Source: Bacillota bacterium (GTDB lineage Bacteria > Bacillota > Clostridia > DSM-8532). Taken from it: a stretch of DNA of 6,884 nucleotides. Under the pieces are notes generated by a model. The model worked only from the letters and a program-made list of their open reading frames with translations. It ran no database searches and was not told the origin of the DNA. The stretch covers positions 1-6,884 of the forward strand of contig JAEXPO010000317.1 in the NCBI GenBank assembly GCA_023446675.1. The letters run 5' to 3'. The position numbers were made by a program, and so were the translations under genes. Shown in pieces: positions 1 through 6,018 of the stretch (positions are counted from its first letter, which is position 1; each line of letters begins with the position of its first letter).

Positions 1-840
1 TATCTGGACAGTCACACCTGTGCTTGTACCGATTGCCTTATAAAAGGTATACTCTTTGCTGTCAAACATTTGGTTGGCGGAAACCTGCTCCTTAATATCC
101 GGAAGCTCCTGCGAGCTGTTGGCCCGGTAAAGCACAAGCCCTGTGCTGCTTCGTATTTCAATGAGGGCGATAGCCTCCAGCTCGTTAAGTCCCATGGCGC
201 CTATAATTTCTTTTACCGGTATAATGGCAGCCAGTACGGAATGCTTGGACTGCTGTCCCATAAGGGGCATGGACATAACAAAGGTTAACACCTGCTGAGG
301 ACCTGCTTCAGGGGTTGTGAAGGTTTTAACGGGAAAAAAATCCTGATAATAGGATTTGGAAAAAAGAAGCTCATAGAGCTCACTAAAGCTCATGGAATCG
401 TATTTCAGGAAAAAATCCATCTCTTTTTCCGAATTGACATAGAGCCGCTTGTCGGAAAGAACATAATGATTCTTGCTGAAAAGAACAAGAACATCGGAGG
501 ACATGCCTAAAGTAATCGTCACATCACCCAGATATTTATTGGCCTGGGAAAGAATAACGTGGTCGGAGGTTTTAAGCTCATTATCCAGTGAGCGTGCAAG
601 TATGAAATCCTGCCGTCCCGGCAGCTTCTGGGCCAGGGTGTGAAGGCTTAAGAGCTCCTCCTCAAAAAGAGCCAGGCCCTGATCCACCCCGGCACACAGC
701 TCCCGGGTCACATTGTCATGCACTACCGTAAAGGAATTTTGGTAAATGGGAATAAACAAAAGGAGCATCAAAAGAACGATAAACACGTAGGTAAACATAA
801 AACGCGTAAAGGTCCTTCGGGATATTAGCAACTGCTTCAT
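1..840 (-). CDS. Membrane-anchored sensor/regulator with extracellular Cache-like domain, N-terminal part (C-terminus beyond window)
   Basis: The frame is open from an ATG at 840 to the left edge (280 residues, no stop), so this is the front part of a larger protein. The start is supported by GGGGGAGG nine bases upstream. A short basic N-terminus (MKQLLISRRTFTR) precedes one hydrophobic segment at about residues 13-30 (YVFIVLLMLLLFIPIY). Roughly 250 mostly polar residues follow with no second membrane helix, as expected for an extracellular dCache-type sensor domain. This architecture is typical of the large transmembrane AraC-family regulators, and of YesM-type histidine kinases, that sit beside LplB/LplC-type sugar transporters in Bacillota. 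The deciding output domain (AraC helix-turn-helix or histidine kinase) lies outside the window; I lean to AraC type from the style of the N-terminus. It is co-directional with and downstream of the enzymes, probably controlling the locus in response to an external sugar or envelope signal. The membrane topology is seen; the role is inferred. Confidence 0.75.
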   Translation of the reverse strand, partial: MKQLLISRRTFTRFMFTYVFIVLLMLLLFIPIYQNSFTVVHDNVTRELCAGVDQGLALFEEELLSLHTLAQKLPGRQDFILARSLDNELKTSDHVILSQANKYLGDVTITLGMSSDVLVLFSKNHYVLSDKRLYVNSEKEMDFFLKYDSMSFSELYELLFSKSYYQDFFPVKTFTTPEAGPQQVLTFVMSMPLMGQQSKHSVLAAIIPVKEIIGAMGLNELEAIALIEIRSSTGLVLYRANSSQELPDIKEQVSANQMFDSKEYTFYKAIGTSTGVTVQI

Positions 841-849
841 TGCGAAACG

Positions 850-858
850 ACCTCCCCC
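850..858 (-). promoter_or_regulatory. Ribosome binding site of the sensor/regulator gene
   Basis: On the minus strand GGGGGAGGT ends nine bases before the ATG at 840. It is a strong purine-rich match and supports that start codon. Confidence 0.7.
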
Positions 859-915
859 TGATTATTCCCTCAGCTGCTTTAACCTGCAGCCCTTGATTGG
901 TAATAGTAAAGATGA

Positions 916-948
916 GGGCGCTCAGGTATAAGCCTTACTCCAGCGCCC
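916..948 (-). repeat. Intergenic hairpin, copy A of a two-copy element
   Basis: A perfect 7-bp inverted repeat, GGGCGCT (916-922) and AGCGCCC (942-948), encloses 19 bases. On the minus strand it is preceded by GGCTTAATTG, and the hairpin arm continues into GGAG. The same order of sequence occurs at 3215-3243, where the arms are GAGCGCT and AGCGCTC. No T-run follows on either strand, so it is not a canonical intrinsic terminator. It lies about 70 bases past the lyase stop codon and about 75 bases before the regulator start, so it could be an mRNA-end stabiliser, a leader structure, or a small dispersed repeat. Confidence 0.5.
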
Positions 949-985
949 CAATTAAGCCCTATTACACACCAAAGAGCCGCATCCT

Positions 986-994
986 ATTCTAACA
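986..994 (-). promoter_or_regulatory. Candidate extended -10 promoter element for the regulator gene
   Basis: The minus strand reads TGTTAGAAT, which fits an extended -10 element (TGn followed by TAGAAT, one mismatch to TATAAT). No convincing -35 box is seen at the usual spacing. If used, transcription would begin near 978 and give a leader of about 135 bases containing hairpin copy A. The call rests on a short match and is tentative. Confidence 0.25.
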
Positions 995-995
995 C

Positions 996-1020
996 AAAAA
1001 GGGCTCCCCCATTGCCTCTT
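996..1020 (-). terminator. Possible weak terminator after the lyase gene
   Basis: Directly after the TAG stop, AAGAGGC (1014-1020) can pair with GCCCTTT (998-1004), with one mismatch and one G-T pair, around a 9-base loop. The 3' arm runs into a short T tract (996-1000). The stem is short and imperfect, so termination here is uncertain and read-through into the regulator is plausible. Confidence 0.25.
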
Positions 1021-3009
1021 CTATACCTTTATCCCGAATTCCCGGTTTGAAGCGCCGTCCCGCACCACAAGGCCGTCCTCGGTAAGCTGAAGGCTTACTC
1101 TGTATGCTCCGCCGGGGGCTTCCGCTTCAAACAGATCCATTTTATTTGAGTAGATGTGCCAGGATTTAATTTTGGGTTCCTCGGACATGGCAATGACATA
1201 AACCATGCGGTGCTTTTCAGAAAAGTCCTCCGAGGTTTGGGTAAACACCAGGGCACTTCCCTCCTTACCCTGTCCCAGCTGGTTTGGCAGGGGATGATAG
1301 GCTTCATGGACGCAGCTCCAGGAAAAAGAGAACCGGCAGGAGGGCTGGGCCTGGGACAAAAAGAATTTCATGCCGGATCCATGCCTCCGAAGAACCAGCC
1401 TGTCGGGAGCTGCAATATTGTATTTAAGCCCATTATCCCGGTTATTGACTATGAAATTGGCCTCCACCTTCAAAGGCGACTCGGCTTCAATGGTATCCAC
1501 AATGAAAAGCACATGGGGCAGGACGGAAACAAGCATGCGCTGAGCTTTTTTAACGGGAGCCCCATACAGGCCGGCCGCATCGGATGCTGTAACCGTAATA
1601 TTCCCGTCGGTTTCAAGAAGCAGCCGCCGGTTGAGGCTCAGGTGCCGGTTATCGTGGCCGATCCCCTTTTGCTCAAGGCTACTTCCGTCAGGCAAAAGAA
1701 AGCGCCAGGTGCTGTGGCTCTTGGTGGATTGGGTGAAGGAATGGGTAAAAAGGCGGTAGCAGCAATGTCCAGGATCCACAAAGAACCGCTCATTGAGGTG
1801 GGCCACCGTAAAGCTGTTCTGATCCCTGTGGCGGTGGGCCGCCGTATTAAGAGGCTCGTAGCCGCCCTGCATGCTGATGATGGTTTTGGGCTCGGTAAAG
1901 CTGTCCCTTACAATGACATGCCCAACCTCATAGGAGGCCGTAAGGGGAAGCTTTGCCTCCTCAGGGGTAACGGCTTTTGCTGCCTGTGCATAATGAAGCA
2001 GGGTATAAAAGGAGAAGTTATTAATGAAGCCAAAGGTGGAACGCTCATTGGAGGCCAGCTCCGCATCCTTGTAGCCTGTTTCAAAAAGCCAGCGGGCCAG
2101 ACCCGCGTTAACCGGATCCGTTTCAGCCGCCCTTCGTGCTATGTGCAGGGCCAGATCCCCGGAAATCCGGTAAATGGCCGCACTGTCGCCGTAATTGACA
2201 CAACGGGTAAAGGGCCTGTCTCCCCAGCCTCCCAAAAGGGGCTTTACATAGAGCAGGCTTGTGCATGCCCAGGGAATGCATTTCGTGTAGGGCAGGCCCA
2301 GGCCTTGGGTCAATTGGGGATCGAAGCGGAAAAGTATTTCATACAGGTGGCATAGCTTCAGGCTGGCATAATTCCAGTATTGCAGGGATTCCCCATAGCT
2401 GTCCTTATTGTACAGCGTCTCGCAGTAGGCATATTCCCGGGCCGCCCTTTGGAGCGCCTCTTTGTCCCCGAGCACCGCGGCAGCGGTGGCAAAGCCGTCC
2501 AGCAGCACCATGTACCAGTTATTATTGGGAATGCCCTGATGCTCGTCCATATAGCGAAGGCATGCAAGCATGCCCTTTTCCTTCAAAGCGATGAGAATGC
2601 TTTCCTTTTCTTGAGCTGTGAAAAGATCCTCGCACAAATCCAGAGCCGTTGCCACAGCCACACTGACATGAGCGGTTTCAAGCTGTCCCACAGGCGGATT
2701 TTTTCTGGCTCTGAACCAGGGTCCAATCCATTCGTCGGCGGATTTACCGCATATTTGCACAATGGTATCGTGAATCCATTCCCCCAGGTGAGCGTCCCCT
2801 GTTATTTTTTGAACGAATACCACATCGAAAAACCTTTCCTCCACAAGATGCCACCATTCCTGGGTGTCCTGGGGCTGAGTGATACCCGGCACAGTGGTAT
2901 GCTCCCCGGCTCTTTTCTTAATAATCTGCCAGAGATGATTAACCCAGGCGTCTTTTTGGCTAAGGGAAAGAAAGCTTTCAAGCTCCTTGTTTGATATCAT
3001 AAAACTCAT
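1021..3009 (-). CDS. Heparinase II/III-family protein, probable cytoplasmic polysaccharide/oligosaccharide lyase
   Basis: Translation from the ATG at 3009 gives 662 residues. This start is chosen because AAAAGGAG lies seven bases upstream; an in-frame ATG at 3054 would add 15 residues but lacks a comparable site. The N-terminal half (about residues 60-340) is helical and aromatic-rich, as in the alpha/alpha toroid of this superfamily, with GIPNNNW (N162-W165) and DSYGESLQYW (203-212). From about residue 360 the chain is beta-rich, as in the heparinase II/III C-terminal domain. It carries HRHRDQNSF (H392, H394, D396), FFVDPGH (D412-H415) and SHSTW (431-435), matching the family pattern of H-x-D-x-x-S-F followed by D-x-G and a downstream His. 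Family members cleave uronate-containing glycans by beta-elimination. No signal peptide is visible, so it probably acts on imported oligosaccharides. The exact polysaccharide lyase family and substrate cannot be assigned by eye. Confidence 0.88.
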   Translation of the reverse strand: MSFMISNKELESFLSLSQKDAWVNHLWQIIKKRAGEHTTVPGITQPQDTQEWWHLVEERFFDVVFVQKITGDAHLGEWIHDTIVQICGKSADEWIGPWFRARKNPPVGQLETAHVSVAVATALDLCEDLFTAQEKESILIALKEKGMLACLRYMDEHQGIPNNNWYMVLLDGFATAAAVLGDKEALQRAAREYAYCETLYNKDSYGESLQYWNYASLKLCHLYEILFRFDPQLTQGLGLPYTKCIPWACTSLLYVKPLLGGWGDRPFTRCVNYGDSAAIYRISGDLALHIARRAAETDPVNAGLARWLFETGYKDAELASNERSTFGFINNFSFYTLLHYAQAAKAVTPEEAKLPLTASYEVGHVIVRDSFTEPKTIISMQGGYEPLNTAAHRHRDQNSFTVAHLNERFFVDPGHCCYRLFTHSFTQSTKSHSTWRFLLPDGSSLEQKGIGHDNRHLSLNRRLLLETDGNITVTASDAAGLYGAPVKKAQRMLVSVLPHVLFIVDTIEAESPLKVEANFIVNNRDNGLKYNIAAPDRLVLRRHGSGMKFFLSQAQPSCRFSFSWSCVHEAYHPLPNQLGQGKEGSALVFTQTSEDFSEKHRMVYVIAMSEEPKIKSWHIYSNKMDLFEAEAPGGAYRVSLQLTEDGLVVRDGASNREFGIKV

Positions 3010-3016
3010 ATGCAAT

Positions 3017-3024
3017 CTCCTTTT
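3017..3024 (-). promoter_or_regulatory. Ribosome binding site that fixes the lyase start
   Basis: The minus strand reads AAAAGGAG, then seven bases (ATTGCAT), then the ATG at 3009. This near-ideal site lies inside the coding frame of the longer alternative start at 3054, and so argues against it. Confidence 0.8.
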
Positions 3025-3108
3025 AAGTAGAGGAATAAGACTATTCCCGTACATTTTCAGTCAGATGTTAAAAAGAATGGCATTGCGGACAGACAAACAT
3101 GCAAGGGG

Positions 3109-3139
3109 GCCTGGTACCTTTATTCTATCGGCGCCAGGC
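3109..3139. repeat. Imperfect 10-bp inverted repeat upstream of the lyase gene
   Basis: GCCTGGTACC (3109-3118) and GGCGCCAGGC (3130-3139) pair over ten positions with one mismatch and one G-T pair, around an 11-base loop. On the minus strand the loop holds TAGAAT (3122-3127), a -10-like hexamer, but the best-spaced -35 position (TTTTCT) is poor. Neither strand has a following T-run, so a terminator is unlikely. It could be an operator dyad or an mRNA leader hairpin for the lyase gene. Confidence 0.4.
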
Positions 3140-3190
3140 TGAGAAGAAAATTAACTATCCGCTCAATTTTTGCACAAAATGCTTACAGTA

Positions 3191-3258
3191 CCTTAATTCG
3201 CAGCAGGAACGACGGAGCGCTGCTCCAGCGCTCAATTAAGCCAAGACACGAATTAAGG
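3191..3258 (-). repeat. Perfect 10-bp inverted repeat enclosing a hairpin at the deacetylase 3' end
   Basis: CCTTAATTCG (3191-3200) and CGAATTAAGG (3249-3258) are exact inverse complements. The deacetylase stop codon (3253-3255) lies within one arm, and the hairpin at 3215-3233 lies inside the enclosed 48 bases. A further AATTAAG (3234-3240) can pair instead with CTTAATT (3192-3198), so two outer stems compete for the same arm. As RNA this would be a branched or switching structure just after the coding region. Confidence 0.5.
3215..3243 (-). repeat. Intergenic hairpin, copy B of a two-copy element
   Basis: GAGCGCTG (3215-3222) and CAGCGCTC (3226-3233) form a perfect 8-bp stem with a 3-base loop, the strongest small hairpin in the window. 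On the minus strand it follows GGCTTAATT (3234-3242), as copy A does at 916-948. No T-run follows. It lies ten to twenty bases after the deacetylase stop, where it could protect the 3' end of the transporter/deacetylase message or attenuate read-through into the lyase gene. Confidence 0.55.
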
Positions 3259-4071
3259 CTGCAGCAGCACCTGGGATCCGCCCGGAACACGAACCGCTGC
3301 CCCCTCCACACTGAGCCATACGTCCAAGGCTCCCGGGTTTGCCACCCGATCCAGCCTTGCGGTAAACTTAAGATTCTCCAGAGCCTTCATATAATCCAGA
3401 ATTTCAATGCTTGTGGCATACCAGATATCCTCCCGGCCTCCCGCATAGGCGCAGAACGCCTCCATAACATCCCAGTTGTCCTTGTTGTCAAACTCATAGC
3501 TGTGGCCCCATACATATAAGAGCCGGGGACGCTCAAGCCGCCTTTTACTCATTCCCTGTCCGGTGATAAAGGCTTCCGCCATAGCCATCAGCCCCTGGTT
3601 ATGGTGACAGGACGGGCACCACCTTAAGGGGTCGGAGGGAAGCTGAAAGCCGGGAGCGCTGCCTGTGGTCCGGGCATATTCTATGCCGTAGTGGGGAAGC
3701 GCCCTTACAACCCTTTCCGAAGCGCTGCCGAAGGGGTAGGACATGCCTCTTACAGGGGCTTGTGCCAGCTCCTCAAGATACATGCGGTTGTCAAGAATTT
3801 CCCTAAGCAGGCGGGAAGCGGGTATGTCGTCCAAAAAGGGGTGAAGCACCGTATGGGCCGATATTTCAAAGCCTTCATACAACTGCCTCACGGCACTTCT
3901 CCCCACCCCGTCTTCCGCTTCCAGCACCTGATTGCAAAGGTGAAAGGTGCCTCTTATGCCGTGGCGGTTGAAAATGCCCACAAGCCTTTCATCCGCGCGG
4001 TTTCCTCCGTCATAGCTCATGGTCAGGGCCAGCTTGGCTCCGCCGGGAAACAGATTAAACAGAATTTCCAT
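3253..4071 (-). CDS. Polysaccharide deacetylase (NodB/CE4-fold) family protein with altered DDG motif
   Basis: The ATG at 4071 gives 272 residues; GGGGGAG lies eight bases upstream. A TTG at 4107 would add 12 residues but overlaps the permease gene and has no better site. Motifs appear in CE4 order: LTMSYDGG (about 16-23, where the family usually has DDG), ISAHTVLHP (metal-type histidines H73 and H77), VRGMSYPFG (107-115), a CHH triad (155-157) and YVWGHSYEFD (186-195). The family hydrolyses N- or O-acetyl groups from glycans using a divalent metal held by one Asp and two His. Here that metal Asp is Gly22, so metal binding or activity may differ. No signal peptide is visible, suggesting a cytoplasmic enzyme acting on imported saccharide. 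It starts 17 bases after the second permease gene and is probably in the same operon. Fold and family are well supported; substrate and activity are inferred. Confidence 0.85.
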   Translation of the reverse strand: MEILFNLFPGGAKLALTMSYDGGNRADERLVGIFNRHGIRGTFHLCNQVLEAEDGVGRSAVRQLYEGFEISAHTVLHPFLDDIPASRLLREILDNRMYLEELAQAPVRGMSYPFGSASERVVRALPHYGIEYARTTGSAPGFQLPSDPLRWCPSCHHNQGLMAMAEAFITGQGMSKRRLERPRLLYVWGHSYEFDNKDNWDVMEAFCAYAGGREDIWYATSIEILDYMKALENLKFTARLDRVANPGALDVWLSVEGAAVRVPGGSQVLLQP

Positions 4072-4078
4072 TTTCACC

Positions 4079-4086
4079 ACTCCCCC
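4079..4086 (-). promoter_or_regulatory. Ribosome binding site that fixes the deacetylase start
   Basis: GGGGGAGT, immediately downstream of the permease stop codon (4088-4090), places GGAG eight bases before the ATG at 4071. It favours this start over the upstream in-frame TTG at 4107. Confidence 0.65.
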
Positions 4087-4087
4087 G

Positions 4088-4990
4088 TTAGCCCTTAATG
4101 GATCCAATCATCACGCCTTTGACAAAATGCTTTTGCACAAAGGGATAAATAATGAGCACCGGAACGGTAGCCACAACAATAAGGGAATATTTCATAAGAT
4201 TGGCCAGCCCCTGCTTGGCTTCCATGGTGTCCTGATCCAGAAGCATGGCCGGATCAAAGGTGTTGGCAATAAGAATATTCCTGAGGAAGATTTGCAAAGG
4301 GTACAGCTCCTTTTTTGTGATGTAGAGAAAGGCGCTGAAATAGGAGTTCCAGTGTGCAATGGCATAATAAAGGGTTATTACGGCTATAACAGCCTTGGAA
4401 AGAGGCAGGGCAATCTGAAGGAAGAACCGGAAATCATTGCAGCCGTCAATTTGGGCCGCCTCCAGAAGCTCGTGAGGGATACTGTTTTGGAAAAAGGTCC
4501 GGGTAATGATCATGTTCATAACCGACAGGGCGCCGGGCAGCAGCAGCGCCCAGATGGTATTCATTAAGCCCAGCTCGTTGATGAGAAGGTAATTGGGAAT
4601 CATGCCGCCGCTGAAAATCATTGTAAAGGTAAACAGAAACATAAGAGGACCCTTACCGGGCAAATCCCGCCGTGAAAGGGGGTAGGCCGCAATGAGTGTA
4701 ATAAAAAGATTTATCAGTGTCCCAAAAACAGCGTAGAACAGGGAATTTCGGTAGCCCAGGAGCACATCTCCCGTCTCAAAGATAGCGGTGTAGCCCATGA
4801 GGCTTATGTCCACAGGCCACAGAAAAACCCTTCCGGCGGATACGGCCTCGGCGGAGGAAAAGGAGGCAGAAAGCATGAATATAAGAGGGTAACCGATAAT
4901 GATGAGTATGAGGATCAGAAAGGTATAAACAAAGCCGTAGAAAATACGATCCTCCGAGGGCATTTTAATGTTTTTCATAGTTCTTTTCAT
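4088..4990 (-). CDS. Carbohydrate ABC transporter permease, YtcP/LplC-like (CUT1)
   Basis: The product is a 300-residue integral membrane protein, the usual length for the second permease of this transporter class. The hydrophobic segments fit six transmembrane helices: about 18-42, 82-103, 114-135, 143-163, 197-217 and 268-285. The EAA loop that contacts the ATPase is clear (EAAQIDG, 177-183, followed by LPLSKAV). The C-terminal KHFVKGVMIGSIKG is characteristic of the LplC/YtcP group. It would pair with the upstream LplB-like permease to form the channel for a mono- or oligosaccharide. The start at 4990 has GGAG six bases upstream (in AAAGGAGT, 4996-5003), and this site overlaps the stop codon of the preceding gene, pointing to coupled translation. 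No ATPase is encoded nearby; such systems commonly share an MsmX-type ATPase encoded elsewhere. Confidence 0.93.
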   Translation of the reverse strand: MKRTMKNIKMPSEDRIFYGFVYTFLILILIIIGYPLIFMLSASFSSAEAVSAGRVFLWPVDISLMGYTAIFETGDVLLGYRNSLFYAVFGTLINLFITLIAAYPLSRRDLPGKGPLMFLFTFTMIFSGGMIPNYLLINELGLMNTIWALLLPGALSVMNMIITRTFFQNSIPHELLEAAQIDGCNDFRFFLQIALPLSKAVIAVITLYYAIAHWNSYFSAFLYITKKELYPLQIFLRNILIANTFDPAMLLDQDTMEAKQGLANLMKYSLIVVATVPVLIIYPFVQKHFVKGVMIGSIKG

Positions 4991-5001
4991 ATCCGACTCC
5001 T

Positions 5002-5946
5002 TTACCAGAGGCTGGTCTTGCTCAGTCTTCGGGACAGGGTGTTTACAAAGACAATGAGAACCAGGTTAATCACCGAGTTGAACAGTCCGATGGCCGTTGC
5101 GTAGGAGAAATCACTGTTTCCTCCCGAACCGAGACCGATACGGTAAACATAGGTTGAAATAAGCTCGCTGCTGCTTATGTTGAGCGAATTCTGCATGAGG
5201 TAAACCTTTTCAAAGCCCACGCTCATAATGCGCCCGGCGTCCAGGATAAGAAGGATGGTCGCGGTGGGCAGAATGCTGGGAAGGTCGATATGCAATACTC
5301 TTTTAAAACGGCCTGCACCGTCAATTTGGGCCGCCTCGTGAAGCTCCATGTCCACCGAGGAAAGAGCCGCTATGTAAATGATGGAGCTCCAGCCCATATG
5401 CTGCCATATCCCCGACCAAACATAGACATGGGGAAAAGTTGCGGCCTGGCCTAAAATATCCGGCGGACGCTGATTGAAAAGCGTCTGCCAAATATTTCCA
5501 TACAGACCTACGATAGGATTGAAGAACTGCATGACCATACCTACCAGCACCACCACCGAAATGAAATGAGGGATGTAGGTAACAGTCTGAACCAGTCTTT
5601 TAAACCGCTCCTGACGAACACAGTTCAGGGTGAGAGCCAAAAGAATGGGCAGGGGGAAACCGGCCAGCAAGCCGTATATGGAGAGGGAAAGGGTGTTTTT
5701 AACCACCCTTTCAAACTGATAGGAGCTGAAAAACTTGATAAACTGGTCAAAGCCTACCCAGGGACTCGCTTCCATACCCAGCCTTACACTGAATTTTTTA
5801 AAAGCGATCTGAAGTCCGTACATGGGAGCATACTGAAACAGGATAAGGTAAATAACAGGAATAAGGAGCATGGCATAGAGCTGCCATGATCTCAGTACTC
5901 TTTTTGTGAATGATGGCGCTTTTCTTGGAACAACTGTCGGAATCAT
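5002..5946 (-). CDS. Carbohydrate ABC transporter permease, LplB-like (CUT1)
   Basis: This 314-residue membrane protein starts at the ATG at 5946. The other ATG at 5952 directly abuts the AGGAGG site with no spacer, so the second ATG, six bases away, is preferred. A basic N-terminus (PRKAPSFTKRVLRSW) leads into a first helix at about 24-40 (LYAMLLIPVIYLILFQ), followed by YAPMYGLQIAFKKF, typical of LplB proteins. The EAA loop is EAAQIDGAGRFKRVLHIDLP (204-223). GFEKVYLMQN (about 244-253) and SRRLSKTSLW at the C-terminus are further signatures of the group. It forms the heterodimeric channel with the YtcP/LplC-like permease, whose start lies 11 bases after this stop. The 72-base gap to the binding-protein gene contains a small hairpin. 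Family assignment is strong; the sugar transported cannot be read from the permease. Confidence 0.94.
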   Translation of the reverse strand: MIPTVVPRKAPSFTKRVLRSWQLYAMLLIPVIYLILFQYAPMYGLQIAFKKFSVRLGMEASPWVGFDQFIKFFSSYQFERVVKNTLSLSIYGLLAGFPLPILLALTLNCVRQERFKRLVQTVTYIPHFISVVVLVGMVMQFFNPIVGLYGNIWQTLFNQRPPDILGQAATFPHVYVWSGIWQHMGWSSIIYIAALSSVDMELHEAAQIDGAGRFKRVLHIDLPSILPTATILLILDAGRIMSVGFEKVYLMQNSLNISSSELISTYVYRIGLGSGGNSDFSYATAIGLFNSVINLVLIVFVNTLSRRLSKTSLW

Positions 5947-5952
5947 GGGCAT

Positions 5953-5958
5953 CCTCCT
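5953..5958 (-). promoter_or_regulatory. Ribosome binding site that selects the second ATG of the LplB-like permease
   Basis: A perfect AGGAGG abuts the ATG at 5952 but sits six bases from the ATG at 5946. Initiation at 5946 is therefore more likely, removing two residues from the longer reading. Confidence 0.7.
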
Positions 5959-5966
5959 GTAGGCTA

Positions 5967-5984
5967 ACGGCTTTTGCTTGCCGT
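5967..5984 (-). other. Small hairpin between binding-protein and permease genes
   Basis: ACGGC (5967-5971) and GCCGT (5980-5984) can form a 5-bp GC-rich stem with an 8-base loop. No T-run follows. Hairpins at this position in sugar ABC operons can stabilise the binding-protein message and lower permease expression. That role is inferred, and a stem this short can occur by chance. Confidence 0.3.
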
Positions 5985-6018
5985 CCAGTGATTATTGGCA
6001 ACAAGGTTATCCTGTCTC

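Noticed and set aside
70..288. Plus-strand open frame of 72 codons near the left edge
   Set aside because: It overlaps the continuous minus-strand frame of the sensor/regulator, whose translation looks like a real protein. The plus-strand translation does not.
916..948. Hairpin copy A as an intrinsic terminator
   Set aside because: The 19-base loop and the lack of a T-run on either strand do not fit a rho-independent terminator.
1156..2355. Open frame of 399 codons on the plus strand, antisense to the lyase gene
   Set aside because: It lies wholly inside the well-supported lyase gene, and its translation is low-complexity in character, Gly/Lys/Ile-rich, with no recognisable domain. Long antisense frames are common at this base composition.
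2380..2994. Plus-strand open frame of 204 codons opposite the N-terminal half of the lyase
   Set aside because: It is fully contained in the lyase gene and resembles no protein family.
3010..3252. A known riboswitch or T-box in the leader of the lyase gene
   Set aside because: The hairpins here lack any conserved core motif I can recognise from a known riboswitch class, and no terminator/antiterminator T-run is present.
3055..4107. Longer starts for the lyase (ATG at 3054) and the deacetylase (TTG at 4107)
   Set aside because: In both cases a good ribosome binding site sits directly before the internal ATG (3009 and 4071). The added N-terminal residues look like untranslated leader.
4019..4567. 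Plus-strand open frame of 182 codons opposite the deacetylase start and the second permease
   Set aside because: It spans two real minus-strand genes and shows no domain or hydrophobic pattern of its own, so it is treated as a shadow frame.
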